DNA from: CADEEV01 sp032127875
GTDB taxonomy: Bacteria; Acidobacteriota; Vicinamibacteria; Fen-336
Length of the DNA: 64,000 nucleotides
Direction of reading: 5' to 3'
Assembly (NCBI GenBank): GCA_032127875.1
Contig: JAQBHI010000046.1
Span: 34,819 to 98,818 of the forward strand
The number at the start of each line of letters is the position of its first letter. The first letter of the stretch is position 1. Below the pieces are notes generated by a model that searched no databases, was not told where the DNA came from, and worked only from the letters and a program-made list of their open reading frames with translations. The position numbers and the translations under genes are program-made. This document shows positions 23,577-31,793 of this stretch, piece after piece.

Positions 23577-24488
23577 GTGCTCGACAACGCGCTACCGACC
23601 TCGTTTGCCGAGTTGTCGCGCCTCGGAGCGGAGGCACGTCTGGAACAGGGAGCCTACCTCTGGCGCGAGGGCGACCCCGGGGATCACGTAGTGTTGCTCC
23701 TCGACGGCTTCCTCGAAGTGACGCACAACACCCCGGAAGGCCAGATCGTGGTGCTGCGCACGGTCGAGACCGGGGCGATCGTGGGAGAGATCGCGGCCCT
23801 CGACGGGCGACCCCGCTCAGCCACGGTCAGGGCCAGCACGCCCTGCAGGGTCGTGAGGATCGCGGCCGACGTGTTTCGCCAGGTGCTTCACCGCCGCACC
23901 GACATCCTCGAAGAGCTGTATTGGATGCAGGTCGAGCGCGTGCGCAGCCTGACGCGCCAGGTGACGCAGACCCATGATCGCGCCATCACCGACCCGCTGA
24001 CGCACCTCTACAACTTCGGCTTCTTCCGCGAGCGCCTCGGGCTCGAACTCCAGCGCGCCCGCAAGACCGGCGACAACCTGGCGCTGATCATGTTCGACAT
24101 CGATCACTTCAAGAACTTCAACGACGTTCACGGCCACCAGGATGGCAACATGGTACTGGTGACGGTGGCCGACATCCTGCGCACCTCGGGCCGGCGCGGC
24201 GACATCGTGTGCCGCTACGGCGGCGAAGAGTTCGTCGTGCTGCTGTACGGCGCCACCCGCGACGAGGCTGCGCGCTTCGCCGACTCCGCGCGCGTGTCGA
24301 TCGCCGCGCACTCGTTTGCCGGCGGCGAGACGCAACCACTCGGCCGCGTCACCATCTCGGGCGGCGTGGCCGCGTTCCCCGCCGACGCTTCGGGCGACGA
24401 GGCCCTGATCAAAGCTGCCGATGCCCGCCTGTACCGCGCCAAGGAACTCGGACGCGACCGCATCGTGTCCGTGACCATCAACAACTGA
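23577..24488 (+). CDS. Cyclic-nucleotide-binding domain plus GGDEF diguanylate cyclase
   Basis: A soluble 303-residue signalling protein. Residues 8-120 form a CAP-type cNMP-binding beta-roll (GAYLWREGDPGDHVVLLLDGFLEV, then GAIVGEIAALDGRPRSATV). A short helix links it to a GGDEF domain at about 138-300. The active-site motif is YGGEEFVVLLYG, and DIDHFKNFNDVHGHQDGN carries the metal and substrate residues, so it should make c-di-GMP. No RxxD inhibitory site is evident five residues before GGEEF. The likely role is coupling a bound nucleotide or other effector to c-di-GMP output. GTG start. Its stop overlaps the next ATG by one base. Confidence 0.92.
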   Translation: MLDNALPTSFAELSRLGAEARLEQGAYLWREGDPGDHVVLLLDGFLEVTHNTPEGQIVVLRTVETGAIVGEIAALDGRPRSATVRASTPCRVVRIAADVFRQVLHRRTDILEELYWMQVERVRSLTRQVTQTHDRAITDPLTHLYNFGFFRERLGLELQRARKTGDNLALIMFDIDHFKNFNDVHGHQDGNMVLVTVADILRTSGRRGDIVCRYGGEEFVVLLYGATRDEAARFADSARVSIAAHSFAGGETQPLGRVTISGGVAAFPADASGDEALIKAADARLYRAKELGRDRIVSVTINN

Positions 24489-25162
24489 TGCGCTGCGCGC
24501 TGGCGCTACTGCTGGCGCTGGCTGGGGCCCCAGACGCCTTTGCCGCCGAGACGGCCGACACCTTCCTGACGCTCGACGCAATCGTCGAACCCACGCCGGG
24601 CTTCGTTCCTGCTGCGGCGCCTCGGCGGCTGCTGATCCTCGAAGACGGCACGCTCTACGTCGGGGGCACGCGGCATCTGGCGACGGGCCGCCTCGAGAAG
24701 AGCGAGATGAAGGCGATCGAGAAGCGTCTCGACAAGCTTCGCAAGCAGCAGGCCGCGCTGCCGGCCAGCGTCAGCTTTGGTGCGGGCGCTGCGAAGTACC
24801 GGCTCCTGGTCGCAAAGGGCAAGCCAATCGAGGTGACGACGACGGGGAATCCCGAGCTGGCGCCCTTCAGCCTCCGGCTTCTCGCCTCGCTCGTCGCCGA
24901 TCTCGCCTCTCTCAGCCATCCCTCGCTGCGCCCCTACCGTCCTGGGTTCTACGCGCTGCGCGCCCAGCAAGGAAGCTTGTCTGGCGGTTGCCGCTATTGG
25001 AGCTTTCCGGTGTCACTGGAGCAGAGCCTGGCGGCACCCCAGCCGCTGTCGGCGGCGGCGGCGGGCGACTGGCCGACCGGCGCCGTCGCCGCGTCCGTCT
25101 GCGCGAACGACAAGAGCTACGTCGTCACGCTGCGGCCGCTGCTGCCGGGCGAACGCCCGTAG
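24488..25162 (+). CDS. Secreted protein of unknown function
   Basis: A 224-residue protein with a clear signal peptide (MRCALALLLALAGAPDAFAAE). The mature part is mixed alpha/beta with a Lys-rich helix around KSEMKAIEKRLDKLRKQ and two cysteines (GGCRYWSF and VCAND) that could form a disulfide. No family recognised. It is coupled to the GGDEF gene by a one-base stop/start overlap. Confidence 0.75.
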   Translation: MRCALALLLALAGAPDAFAAETADTFLTLDAIVEPTPGFVPAAAPRRLLILEDGTLYVGGTRHLATGRLEKSEMKAIEKRLDKLRKQQAALPASVSFGAGAAKYRLLVAKGKPIEVTTTGNPELAPFSLRLLASLVADLASLSHPSLRPYRPGFYALRAQQGSLSGGCRYWSFPVSLEQSLAAPQPLSAAAAGDWPTGAVAASVCANDKSYVVTLRPLLPGERP

Positions 25163-25202
25163 CGTACAGCGAGCTTGACTCCCGAAACTATTGGACCCGT
25201 GC

Positions 25203-25208
25203 TATAGT
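25203..25208 (+). promoter_or_regulatory. Extended -10 promoter of rho
   Basis: TATAGT preceded by TGC gives an extended -10 motif, 18 nt before the leader ORF start. A TTGACT at 25175-25180 is 22 nt upstream, too far for a standard -35 spacing. Confidence 0.5.
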
Positions 25209-25226
25209 CGCTTCCGGAGGACGACG

Positions 25227-25259
25227 ATGACCGTTTCGCGGTGGGCGAGCCGCCCATGA
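25227..25259 (+). CDS. 10-residue leader peptide ORF upstream of rho
   Basis: ATG at 25227 has an ideal GGAGG at 25216-25220 with 6-nt spacing. It encodes M-T-V-S-R-W-A-S-R-P followed by TGA. The last three bases plus one form ATGA with the next ATG at 25256, so termination here would pass ribosomes to rho. The strong SD belongs to this mini-ORF and none is seen for rho itself. It may be a regulatory leader. The alternative is that rho starts at the GTG at 25241 and the mini-ORF is incidental. Confidence 0.55.
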   Translation: MTVSRWASRP

Positions 25260-26524
25260 GGCATGGCTCGCGGCACTCGCGGCGCCATCGAAACCCCCAC
25301 AGACACGACCGGCCCAACGGACCCCAACAGCAGCACCAGGGGCCGAGAGGGCCGCGGGATCCCCGACAAGCCCCCATCCCGACGACGGGTCCGACGACGG
25401 ACGTCGCGGGCGTCGCTGAGTTGACGGAAGGGGCGGGCGGGTTCCTGAGGCAGGTCGCCCAGAACTACCTACCGCACCGCGACGACGTCACGGTTCCGGC
25501 GTCGATCGCCCGAGATCACGGGCTGCGGGACGGCGTAGAGGTCGAGGGCCTTGCGCGTGACGGTGGCGGTGGGCGCCGCACCCTCGTAGAAGTTCAGAAG
25601 GTGATGGGGATGACCCCGGAAGAGGCCCTTGCTCTGCCTCACTTCCAGGACCTCATCTCGATCAATCCGAACGAGGCCTTCCAGCTCGCCGGCGAGAACG
25701 CCGAGGCGAGCCTTCGGATCATCGACCTGATCGCCCCGATCGGCCGAGGCCAACGCGGGCTGATCGTGTCTCCGCCCAAGGCCGGCAAGACGACACTGCT
25801 CGAGCACCTGGGCCGCTCGATCGCGGCGAATCATCCCGAGACTCACCTGATACTGCTGCTCATCGACGAGCGACCCGAAGAGGTCACGCACTTCCGCCGG
25901 GCCGTTCAGGCCGAGGTGCTCGCGTCTTCCTCGGACTCGGCGGCCGACGCTCACATCCGGCTGGCGCGCCTCGCAATGGAGCGCGCCAAGCGCCTCGTCG
26001 AGGCGGGCCGTCACGTGATGATCCTGCTCGATTCGCTCACGCGTCTCGGGCGTGCCAGCAACCGCGAGATGGGGCCCGGCGGCCGCACCATGTCGGGTGG
26101 CGTCGACAACCGGGCGCTGCTCTTCCCGCGGCAGTTCTTCGGCGCCGCGCGCAACTGCGAAGGCAGCGGCAGCCTGACGATCCTGGCCACCGCCCTGATC
26201 GACACCGGCAGCCGCATGGACGAGGTGATCTTCCAGGAGTTCAAGGGCACCGGGAACATGGAGCTGATCCTCGACCGCTCGATCGCCGATCGGCGCGTCT
26301 TCCCCGCGGTGGACGTGCTCAAGTCCGGCACGCGCCGCGAAGAACTGCTGTGCTCGCCTGAAGAGCTCGCCAAGCGGCACCTGCTGCGCCGCGCGCTCGC
26401 CGATCTCTCGACGGTCGAGGCCGCGCAGTTCCTGCTCGACAAGATCAACAAGACGCCTTCGAACGCCGCGTTCTTGGCCGCGCTGGTGGCGCCTTCGCCC
26501 TCGGCCGTGCGGAGGTTTCGTTGA
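25256..26524 (+). CDS. rho: Transcription termination factor Rho
   Basis: A hexameric RNA helicase of 422 residues. An unusual His/Arg/Pro/Gln-rich tail fills residues 1-45 and replaces the helical Rho_N domain. The cold-shock RNA-binding domain follows (GVAELTEGAGGFLR, NYLPHRDDVTVPASIAR, GLRDGVEVEG), with a less aromatic RNP-1 than usual. The ATPase core has P-loop SPPKAGKTTL, LLLIDERPEEVTHF, Walker B MILLDSLTRLGRASN, Q-loop MSGGVDNRALLFPRQFFGAARN and the R-loop arginine region. The start is taken at 25256 because it is coupled to the leader ORF. The GTG at 25241 would add five residues. Confidence 0.94.
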   Translation: MRHGSRHSRRHRNPHRHDRPNGPQQQHQGPRGPRDPRQAPIPTTGPTTDVAGVAELTEGAGGFLRQVAQNYLPHRDDVTVPASIARDHGLRDGVEVEGLARDGGGGRRTLVEVQKVMGMTPEEALALPHFQDLISINPNEAFQLAGENAEASLRIIDLIAPIGRGQRGLIVSPPKAGKTTLLEHLGRSIAANHPETHLILLLIDERPEEVTHFRRAVQAEVLASSSDSAADAHIRLARLAMERAKRLVEAGRHVMILLDSLTRLGRASNREMGPGGRTMSGGVDNRALLFPRQFFGAARNCEGSGSLTILATALIDTGSRMDEVIFQEFKGTGNMELILDRSIADRRVFPAVDVLKSGTRREELLCSPEELAKRHLLRRALADLSTVEAAQFLLDKINKTPSNAAFLAALVAPSPSAVRRFR

Positions 26525-26529
26525 TAACT

Positions 26530-26625
26530 CCGGGGGGGTACGGACGCATGCACCCCCCCGCGCCCTTCGGGCTCCCCCCCCAGCCGCTGCGCGCCAGAGT
26601 GAATCTGGCGCTCCGCTGGCCGCCG
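26530..26625 (-). repeat. Intergenic structured repeat, copy 4
   Basis: Reverse copy between rho and the esterase. Stem I at 26591-26611 is perfect (GCGCCAG, loop ATTCACT, CTGGCGC). It has the G-run, the CCCGAAGGG hairpin and a G7/C7 stem in full, and is one of the most complete copies. Confidence 0.9.
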
Positions 26626-26634
26626 GCCTCGCGC

Positions 26635-26640
26635 TAGAAT
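26635..26640 (+). promoter_or_regulatory. -10 like box for the esterase gene
   Basis: TAGAAT 23 nt upstream of ATG, with an SD (GGAGG) between. This is a conventional short-leader arrangement just outside repeat copy 4. Confidence 0.45.
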
Positions 26641-26663
26641 CCAACCCTCGCGGAGGCGCCAGA

Positions 26664-27395
26664 ATGAAGCACGAGCATCACCGCTGGTATTCCCATCGCC
26701 TGGGCAGGGAGATGGGTATCAACGTGTACGGCCACTACGGCTCGCCGATCCTCGTTTTCCCGACCAGCGGCGGCGACGAGAACGAATACGCAGGGCAGGG
26801 GATGATCGGCGCGCTCGCGCATCACATCGACTCGGGGCGCGTGAAGTTCTACTGCGTCAACTCGATGAACAATCAGAGCTGGTACGACACGCGTGCGCAC
26901 CCGCGGCACCGCAGCTACGTTCAGGTCCAGTACGATGCCTATATCGCCTGGGAAGTGGCGCCGTTCATCCGCGATGACTGCCGCTCGCCGGAGATCGGCA
27001 TCACCACCAACGGGTCTTCGTTCGGCGCGTATCATGCCGCCAACACGCTCCTCAAGCATCCCGACGTGTTTCGGCGTTGCCTGGCGCTCTCGGGCGTCTA
27101 CGACATCCGCAAGTTCATGGACGGCGACTACGACGACAACTTCTACTTCAACAACCCCGTAGACTACCTGGCGAACCTGAACGACCCCTACCAGCTCCAC
27201 CACCTGCGGCAGGACGACATTCGCTTCGCCACGGGCCACGGGCCCTGGGAGGACTCGGGGCCGACTTACCAGATCTCCGACGTCTTGTCGCGCCGCGGCA
27301 TCAAGCATACGGTCGACAACTGGGGCGCCGAGGGCGGGCATGAGTGGCCGTACTGGAAAAACCAGATGAACGAGTACATCGGGCGATTGTTCTAG
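26664..27395 (+). CDS. Cytoplasmic alpha/beta-hydrolase esterase
   Basis: A 243-residue hydrolase without signal peptide, similar to the COG4947 esterase group. It begins HHRWYSHRLGREMGINVYGHYG and has PILVFPTSGGDENEY near the oxyanion strand. The nucleophile elbow TTNGSSFGAYHA gives GxSxG, and the likely catalytic His is in GGHEWPYWKNQM at the end. A conserved WYDTRAHPRHR segment is typical. The natural substrate is unknown. Confidence 0.85.
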   Translation: MKHEHHRWYSHRLGREMGINVYGHYGSPILVFPTSGGDENEYAGQGMIGALAHHIDSGRVKFYCVNSMNNQSWYDTRAHPRHRSYVQVQYDAYIAWEVAPFIRDDCRSPEIGITTNGSSFGAYHAANTLLKHPDVFRRCLALSGVYDIRKFMDGDYDDNFYFNNPVDYLANLNDPYQLHHLRQDDIRFATGHGPWEDSGPTYQISDVLSRRGIKHTVDNWGAEGGHEWPYWKNQMNEYIGRLF

Positions 27396-27401
27396 GTCCA
27401 C

Positions 27402-27446
27402 GGCCTGCCTTCGCCCGGTGCGCGTCCGAGGGAACACGGGCAGGCC
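27402..27446 (+). terminator. Inverted repeat after the esterase gene
   Basis: GGCCTGCC at 27402-27409 and GGCAGGCC at 27439-27446 could close a stem around a 29-nt G+C-rich loop. No T-run follows. The next promoter box is 20 nt downstream, so an insulating role is plausible. Confidence 0.3.
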
Positions 27447-27465
27447 TCCCGTCGTAGCGTCGCAG

Positions 27466-27471
27466 TAGAAT
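27466..27471 (+). promoter_or_regulatory. -10 like box for the ABC export operon
   Basis: TAGAAT 28 nt upstream of the TTG start at 27500. An SD-like GGGGGAG lies between. Confidence 0.45.
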
Positions 27472-27499
27472 CCACGGTTCGATCGGGGGAGCGCACGGC

Positions 27500-28699
27500 T
27501 TGTCTGAACTGAAGAACGACCTCGATTCCTTGAAGATCGACCGGGAGCGGCCGGCCGCAAGCGCCTGGCGCTGGCCGTTGCTGCTGCTCGTTCCCGCGCT
27601 GTTGCTGCTGGCGGTCGTCTACGCGCTCAGGCTGCGACAGGCGCTGGCGGCGCCCGAGGTCGAGACGCTTCGCGTGAGCGTGCGGGCGGCGACGGGGGCC
27701 TCGGCAGGCACGCCCCTGCTCTCGGCCTCGGGTTACGTGGTCGCGCGGCGCAAAGCGGTGGTCTCGGCGAAGATCCAGGGCCGGCTTTCCGAACTCAAGG
27801 TCGAAGAGGGCAGCCACGTCCGCGAGAACGAAGTGATCGCGCGCCTCGAAGACGCCGACTACCGTGCCTCGGTCGTTCGCGCCGAGGCCGAGGTGCAAGG
27901 CGCTCAGGCGGATCTGGCCGAGAACCAGCGCCAGTTGCGGCTGGCCGAGCGCCTCGCCGCCGAGAAGGTGCTCGCCGAGGACCAGCGCGAGATGGCGGCG
28001 AGCCGCGTGCGGATCGCCGAGGCCGCGCTGGCTCAAGCGCGCGCGAACGTGGGCTTTGTGGAGGCTCAGCTCCAGAACACGGTGATCCGCGCCCCCTTCA
28101 GCGGGGTCGTCGTGAAGAAGATGGCCGAGGTCGGGGAGAGCGTCGCGCCGATCCCGCCCGGTGTGAACATCTCGACCGCCTCGGGCGCGATCGTGGCGCT
28201 CGCTGACCTGGAGACGCTCGAGGTCGAGGCGGACATCGCTGAGTCGAACGTGGCGAAGCTGTCCGAGGGGCAACCCGCCGAGGTCGCCGCCGAGGCCTTT
28301 CCCGATCGCCGCTACAAGGCGGTGCTCCGGCAGGTGATCCCCACGGCGGATCGCACCAAGGCCACCGTGCAGGTCAAGGTCACGATCCTCGACAAGGACA
28401 AGGACCTGAAGCCCGAGATGAGCGCCCGTGTCACCTTTCTCGAGAAGCAGCCACAGGCAACCGCCTCCGCGCCGCCGGTCGCCACGATCGCGGTCCCGAA
28501 AGAAGCCATCGCGACGCGCGACGGCCGGAGCGTGGTGTTCGAAGTCGTCGAGGGCAAGGCGCACCAGCGCGCCGTCGCCACGCTCGGCGAGCGGGACGGA
28601 CAGCTGGTCGTGAAGCAGGGTCTCGTCGGCGGTGAAATCCTGGTGGCGCGGCCGGCCGAGAACCTGAAGGACGGCGACGCCGTCCGTGTGAAGGAGTAG
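27500..28699 (+). CDS. Periplasmic adaptor (MacA/HlyD-type membrane fusion protein)
   Basis: A 399-residue adaptor with one N-terminal membrane anchor (WPLLLLVPALLLLAVVYAL at about residues 16-36). Then a biotinyl-lipoyl half-motif (SGYVVARRKAVVSAKIQGRLSELKVEEGS), a long alpha-hairpin (about 110-190), the second half-motif (RAPFSGVVVKKMAEVGESV), a beta-barrel and a membrane-proximal domain follow. It should bridge the two permeases below to an outer-membrane channel that is not encoded here. TTG start at 27500 has GGGGGAG upstream. First gene of a four-gene operon. Confidence 0.9.
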   Translation: MSELKNDLDSLKIDRERPAASAWRWPLLLLVPALLLLAVVYALRLRQALAAPEVETLRVSVRAATGASAGTPLLSASGYVVARRKAVVSAKIQGRLSELKVEEGSHVRENEVIARLEDADYRASVVRAEAEVQGAQADLAENQRQLRLAERLAAEKVLAEDQREMAASRVRIAEAALAQARANVGFVEAQLQNTVIRAPFSGVVVKKMAEVGESVAPIPPGVNISTASGAIVALADLETLEVEADIAESNVAKLSEGQPAEVAAEAFPDRRYKAVLRQVIPTADRTKATVQVKVTILDKDKDLKPEMSARVTFLEKQPQATASAPPVATIAVPKEAIATRDGRSVVFEVVEGKAHQRAVATLGERDGQLVVKQGLVGGEILVARPAENLKDGDAVRVKE

Positions 28700-28704
28700 C
28701 CAGC

Positions 28705-29376
28705 ATGGCGATGGTCGACGTCCAGGGCGTCCGCAAGCTGTACCGTCGCGACAGCCAAGAGATCACGGTCCTCGACGGCATCGATCTTCAGGTCCCCGAA
28801 GGCGAGTTCGTGGCGCTCATGGGGCCCTCGGGCTCGGGCAAGACGACACTGCTCAACCTGATCGCCGGCATCGACCGCCCGACGTCCGGCCAGGTGATCG
28901 TGGCGGGCACCGACGTCGCCCAGCTTTCCGAGAGCGCCCTGGCCGGTTGGCGGAGCCGGAGCATCGGTTTCATCTTCCAGTTCTACAACCTGATCCCGGT
29001 CCTTTCCGCGACCGAGAACGTGGAACTACCGCTGCTGCTCACGAGCCTTGCCAAGAAGGAGCGCCGCGAGCGGGCGCTCACGGCTCTGAAGGTCGTGGGC
29101 CTCGCCGATCGGGCCGGGCACTATCCGCGCCAGCTCTCGGGTGGTCAGGAGCAGCGTGTGGCGATCGCTCGCGCTATCGTCGCCGACCCGAAGGTGCTCG
29201 TGGCGGACGAACCCACGGGCGACCTCGACTCGAAGAGCGCCGAGGAGATCCTCGGCCTCATGGAGACGCTCAACCGCGACTTCAAGAAGACGATCGTGAT
29301 GGTGACCCACGACCCGCGCGCTGCGCAGCGCGCCCACACCCAGAAGCACCTGGACAAGGGCGTCCTCAAGGCGTAG
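28705..29376 (+). CDS. ABC transporter ATPase (LolD/MacB class)
   Basis: A 223-residue ATPase. Walker A is GPSGSGKTTLL, the Q-loop is FIFQFYNLIPVLSATENV, the signature is LSGGQEQR and Walker B VLVADEPTGDLD, with His in VTHD. The FQFYNL and GDLD features are typical of the MacB/LolD/FtsE class, which pairs with FtsX-type permeases. It works with the two permeases that follow, spaced 14 and 0 nt. Confidence 0.94.
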   Translation: MAMVDVQGVRKLYRRDSQEITVLDGIDLQVPEGEFVALMGPSGSGKTTLLNLIAGIDRPTSGQVIVAGTDVAQLSESALAGWRSRSIGFIFQFYNLIPVLSATENVELPLLLTSLAKKERRERALTALKVVGLADRAGHYPRQLSGGQEQRVAIARAIVADPKVLVADEPTGDLDSKSAEEILGLMETLNRDFKKTIVMVTHDPRAAQRAHTQKHLDKGVLKA

Positions 29377-29390
29377 GGAGGAAGGCTGCC

Positions 29391-30617
29391 ATGAAATTTC
29401 TGCCTTTCATACTGAAGCATCTGCGGCGCAACTGGGTGCGCACCGGCAGCACCGTCGTCGCGATGGCCGTCTGCATCTTCCTCTTCTGCACGCTGCAGAC
29501 CGTGCTGCGCGAGATCAATGCCCAGCTCGAGAGCGCCAATGCCGCCCGGCTCGTGACACGCCACGCCGTCAGCCTCGTGTTCGACCTGCCGCTTGCCTAC
29601 GGCGCGCGGATTCAGGCCGTACCGGGCGTGAAGAGCGTCGCAAACGCAACCTGGTTCGGCGGCTCGCTGCCGACCAAGAAAGAAGGCAAGGCGGAAGGCG
29701 GCGATTCCACGACCACGGACTGGAGCAAATTCTTCCCGAACATGGCCGTGGATGCCGAGCCCTACTTCGCCATGTACCCGGAGTTCCAGGTGCCGCCCGA
29801 CCAGTTCCGGGACTTCCTGGGCGACCTGCAGGGCTGCGCGATCGGCCGGAAGCTCGCAGACAAGTACGACTGGAAGATCGGCGACCGCTTCTTCCTCGAG
29901 AGCTTCATCCCGCCCTATCGCAAGGCGTCGGGGCCCTTCGAGTTCGTGGTGCGCGCGATCTTCGACACCGACACCGGCAAGTACCCTGGCACCGACACCA
30001 ACGTCATGTTCTTCCAGTACAAGTACCTCTACGAGGCCACGGGCCGGACCCTCAACGCCGGCACCTACACCGTCGAGATCGACGACCCAGGCCAGGCCGG
30101 CGCGGTCAGCAAGGCGATCGACATGCTGTTCGAGAACAGCGATGGGCAGACCCACACAGAGACCGAACAGGCCTTCCGCGCCGGCTTCATCGCCATGGCC
30201 GGCAACCTCGCGCTGCTGCTCAACAGCATCGGGCTGGCAGTGAGCTTCACGATTTTGCTGGTGACCGCCAACACCATGAGTATGGCCGTGCGCGAGCGGC
30301 GCACCGAGATCGCGGTCCTCAAGACGCTCGGCTTTTCCAGTGGCCGCGTGATGGGGTTGATCCTCACCGAGGCGCTGTTCCTGGGCGTGCTGGGCGGGGG
30401 TTTCGGGGTGCTGGGCAGCCAAGCCCTGATGTCGGTGATCATGAACTCGCCGGCCCAGGCCATGCTGGCGGGCGTGGGACTGTCGAGTCTGGGGATCAAG
30501 CCGGCAGTGGGCCTGCTCGGGATGGCCGTCGCATTGTTCCTCGGCTTGGCCGCCGGCTTGGTCCCGGCGCTGAACGCCTATCGCTCGCGGATCACGGACA
30601 TGCTGAGGACGGTCTGA
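29391..30617 (+). CDS. FtsX-type ABC permease, first subunit
   Basis: A 408-residue permease with one N-terminal membrane segment (TGSTVVAMAVCIFLFCTLQTV), a large periplasmic domain of about 230 residues, and three C-terminal segments starting at ALLLNSIGLAVSFTILLVTANTM. It has the MAVRERRTEIAVLKTLGFS coupling helix, a hallmark of MacB-type permeases. GGGAGGAAGG lies before the ATG. Together with the next gene it should make a heterodimeric, mechanotransmission-type exporter. The substrate (lipid, peptide or antibiotic) is unknown. Confidence 0.92.
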   Translation: MKFLPFILKHLRRNWVRTGSTVVAMAVCIFLFCTLQTVLREINAQLESANAARLVTRHAVSLVFDLPLAYGARIQAVPGVKSVANATWFGGSLPTKKEGKAEGGDSTTTDWSKFFPNMAVDAEPYFAMYPEFQVPPDQFRDFLGDLQGCAIGRKLADKYDWKIGDRFFLESFIPPYRKASGPFEFVVRAIFDTDTGKYPGTDTNVMFFQYKYLYEATGRTLNAGTYTVEIDDPGQAGAVSKAIDMLFENSDGQTHTETEQAFRAGFIAMAGNLALLLNSIGLAVSFTILLVTANTMSMAVRERRTEIAVLKTLGFSSGRVMGLILTEALFLGVLGGGFGVLGSQALMSVIMNSPAQAMLAGVGLSSLGIKPAVGLLGMAVALFLGLAAGLVPALNAYRSRITDMLRTV

Positions 30618-31786
30618 TGGCTCTCCCGCTCTCGTACAACGTTCGCAACGTCCGGGTTCGCTGGCAGGTGACGCTGCTCTCGATCGTCGGCATCGCGCTG
30701 GTGGTGACGGTGTTCGCCATCCTGATGTCCATGTCCGAGGGCTTCTCCAGGGCGCTGCGCGCAACCGGACGCAAGGACAACGCGATCATCATCCAGCCCG
30801 GGTCGGCTTCGGAGCTGACTTCGGGCGTGTCGCTCGAGAACGGCAGCCAGATCGTGGTCGACTCGCGCGTCGCGCGCGGGGCGGACGCCCAGCCTCTGGC
30901 GTCGTGGGAGTGGGTGATCGTGATCAGCCTGCCGAAGGCCACGGACGGCCAGCCGACCAACGTCAGCTTGCGGGCCGTGCAACCGAAGACCTTCGAGGTC
31001 CGCGGCGGGATCCAGATCGTAGAGGGGCGCAAGTTCACGCCTGGCCTCGATGAGGTGATCGTCGGCAAGCGGCTCCTCGACCGCATCCAGGGCCTGCAAC
31101 TCGGCGGCTACGTGAAGTACCAGCGGAAAGAGTTCAAGATCGTAGGCATCTTCGAGTCACAGGGCGGCGCCTTCGAGAGCGAGATCTGGGGCGACCGCGA
31201 CATCTTCGGTGCGATCTTCCAGCGCGGTGGCGGCGCCTCGGCGGTCGTGGTGCGCATGAAGGACCCTGCCGATATCCCGGCCCTCGACCGCTGGATCAAG
31301 TCGAACCCGCAGATGCAGCTCCAGGCCGTGGAGGAGCGCAAATACTACGAGGACCAGGCCGGTCCGCTTGCCTCGATCCTGCAGACCCTGGCGCGGGGTG
31401 TCGCCTTCGTGATGGGCATCGGCGCGGTCTTCGGAGCCATGAACACGATGTACGCAGTCGTAGCGGCCCGGACCCGCGAGATCGGCACGCTGCGAGCGCT
31501 CGGTTTCTCGCGCCGGGCGATCTTGTTCTCGTTCGTACTCGAGTCGGTGTTTTTGGCCGTGATCGGCGGCGCGGTCGGTTGCCTGTTGGCGTTCCCCATG
31601 AACGGCTTCTCGACGGGGACCGGCCAGACCCAGAGCTTCAGCGAGATCGCCTTCGCGTTTGCGATCACTCCGAGCATCGTGGGTTGGGGAATGCTCTTCG
31701 CGCTGTTGATGGGGCTGGTCGGCGGCCTGCTGCCGGCGCTGCGCGCCGCGCGGCTGCCGATCACCACCGCGCTCCGGGAAGCGTAG
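30617..31786 (+). CDS. FtsX-type ABC permease, second subunit
   Basis: A 389-residue permease with the same topology: an N-terminal segment (VTLLSIVGIALVVTVFAILM), a periplasmic MacB-PCD-like domain, and three C-terminal segments, with AARTREIGTLRALGFSRRAI as coupling helix. The ATG overlaps the preceding TGA by one base. The two permeases are diverged paralogues, so the complex is probably a heterodimer on one ATPase homodimer. Confidence 0.92.
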   Translation: MALPLSYNVRNVRVRWQVTLLSIVGIALVVTVFAILMSMSEGFSRALRATGRKDNAIIIQPGSASELTSGVSLENGSQIVVDSRVARGADAQPLASWEWVIVISLPKATDGQPTNVSLRAVQPKTFEVRGGIQIVEGRKFTPGLDEVIVGKRLLDRIQGLQLGGYVKYQRKEFKIVGIFESQGGAFESEIWGDRDIFGAIFQRGGGASAVVVRMKDPADIPALDRWIKSNPQMQLQAVEERKYYEDQAGPLASILQTLARGVAFVMGIGAVFGAMNTMYAVVAARTREIGTLRALGFSRRAILFSFVLESVFLAVIGGAVGCLLAFPMNGFSTGTGQTQSFSEIAFAFAITPSIVGWGMLFALLMGLVGGLLPALRAARLPITTALREA

Positions 31787-31793
31787 AGGCCGG

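Noticed and set aside
25175..25208. TTGACT as -35 element of the rho promoter
   Set aside because: The spacer to TATAGT is 22 nt, too long. An extended -10 explains the promoter better.
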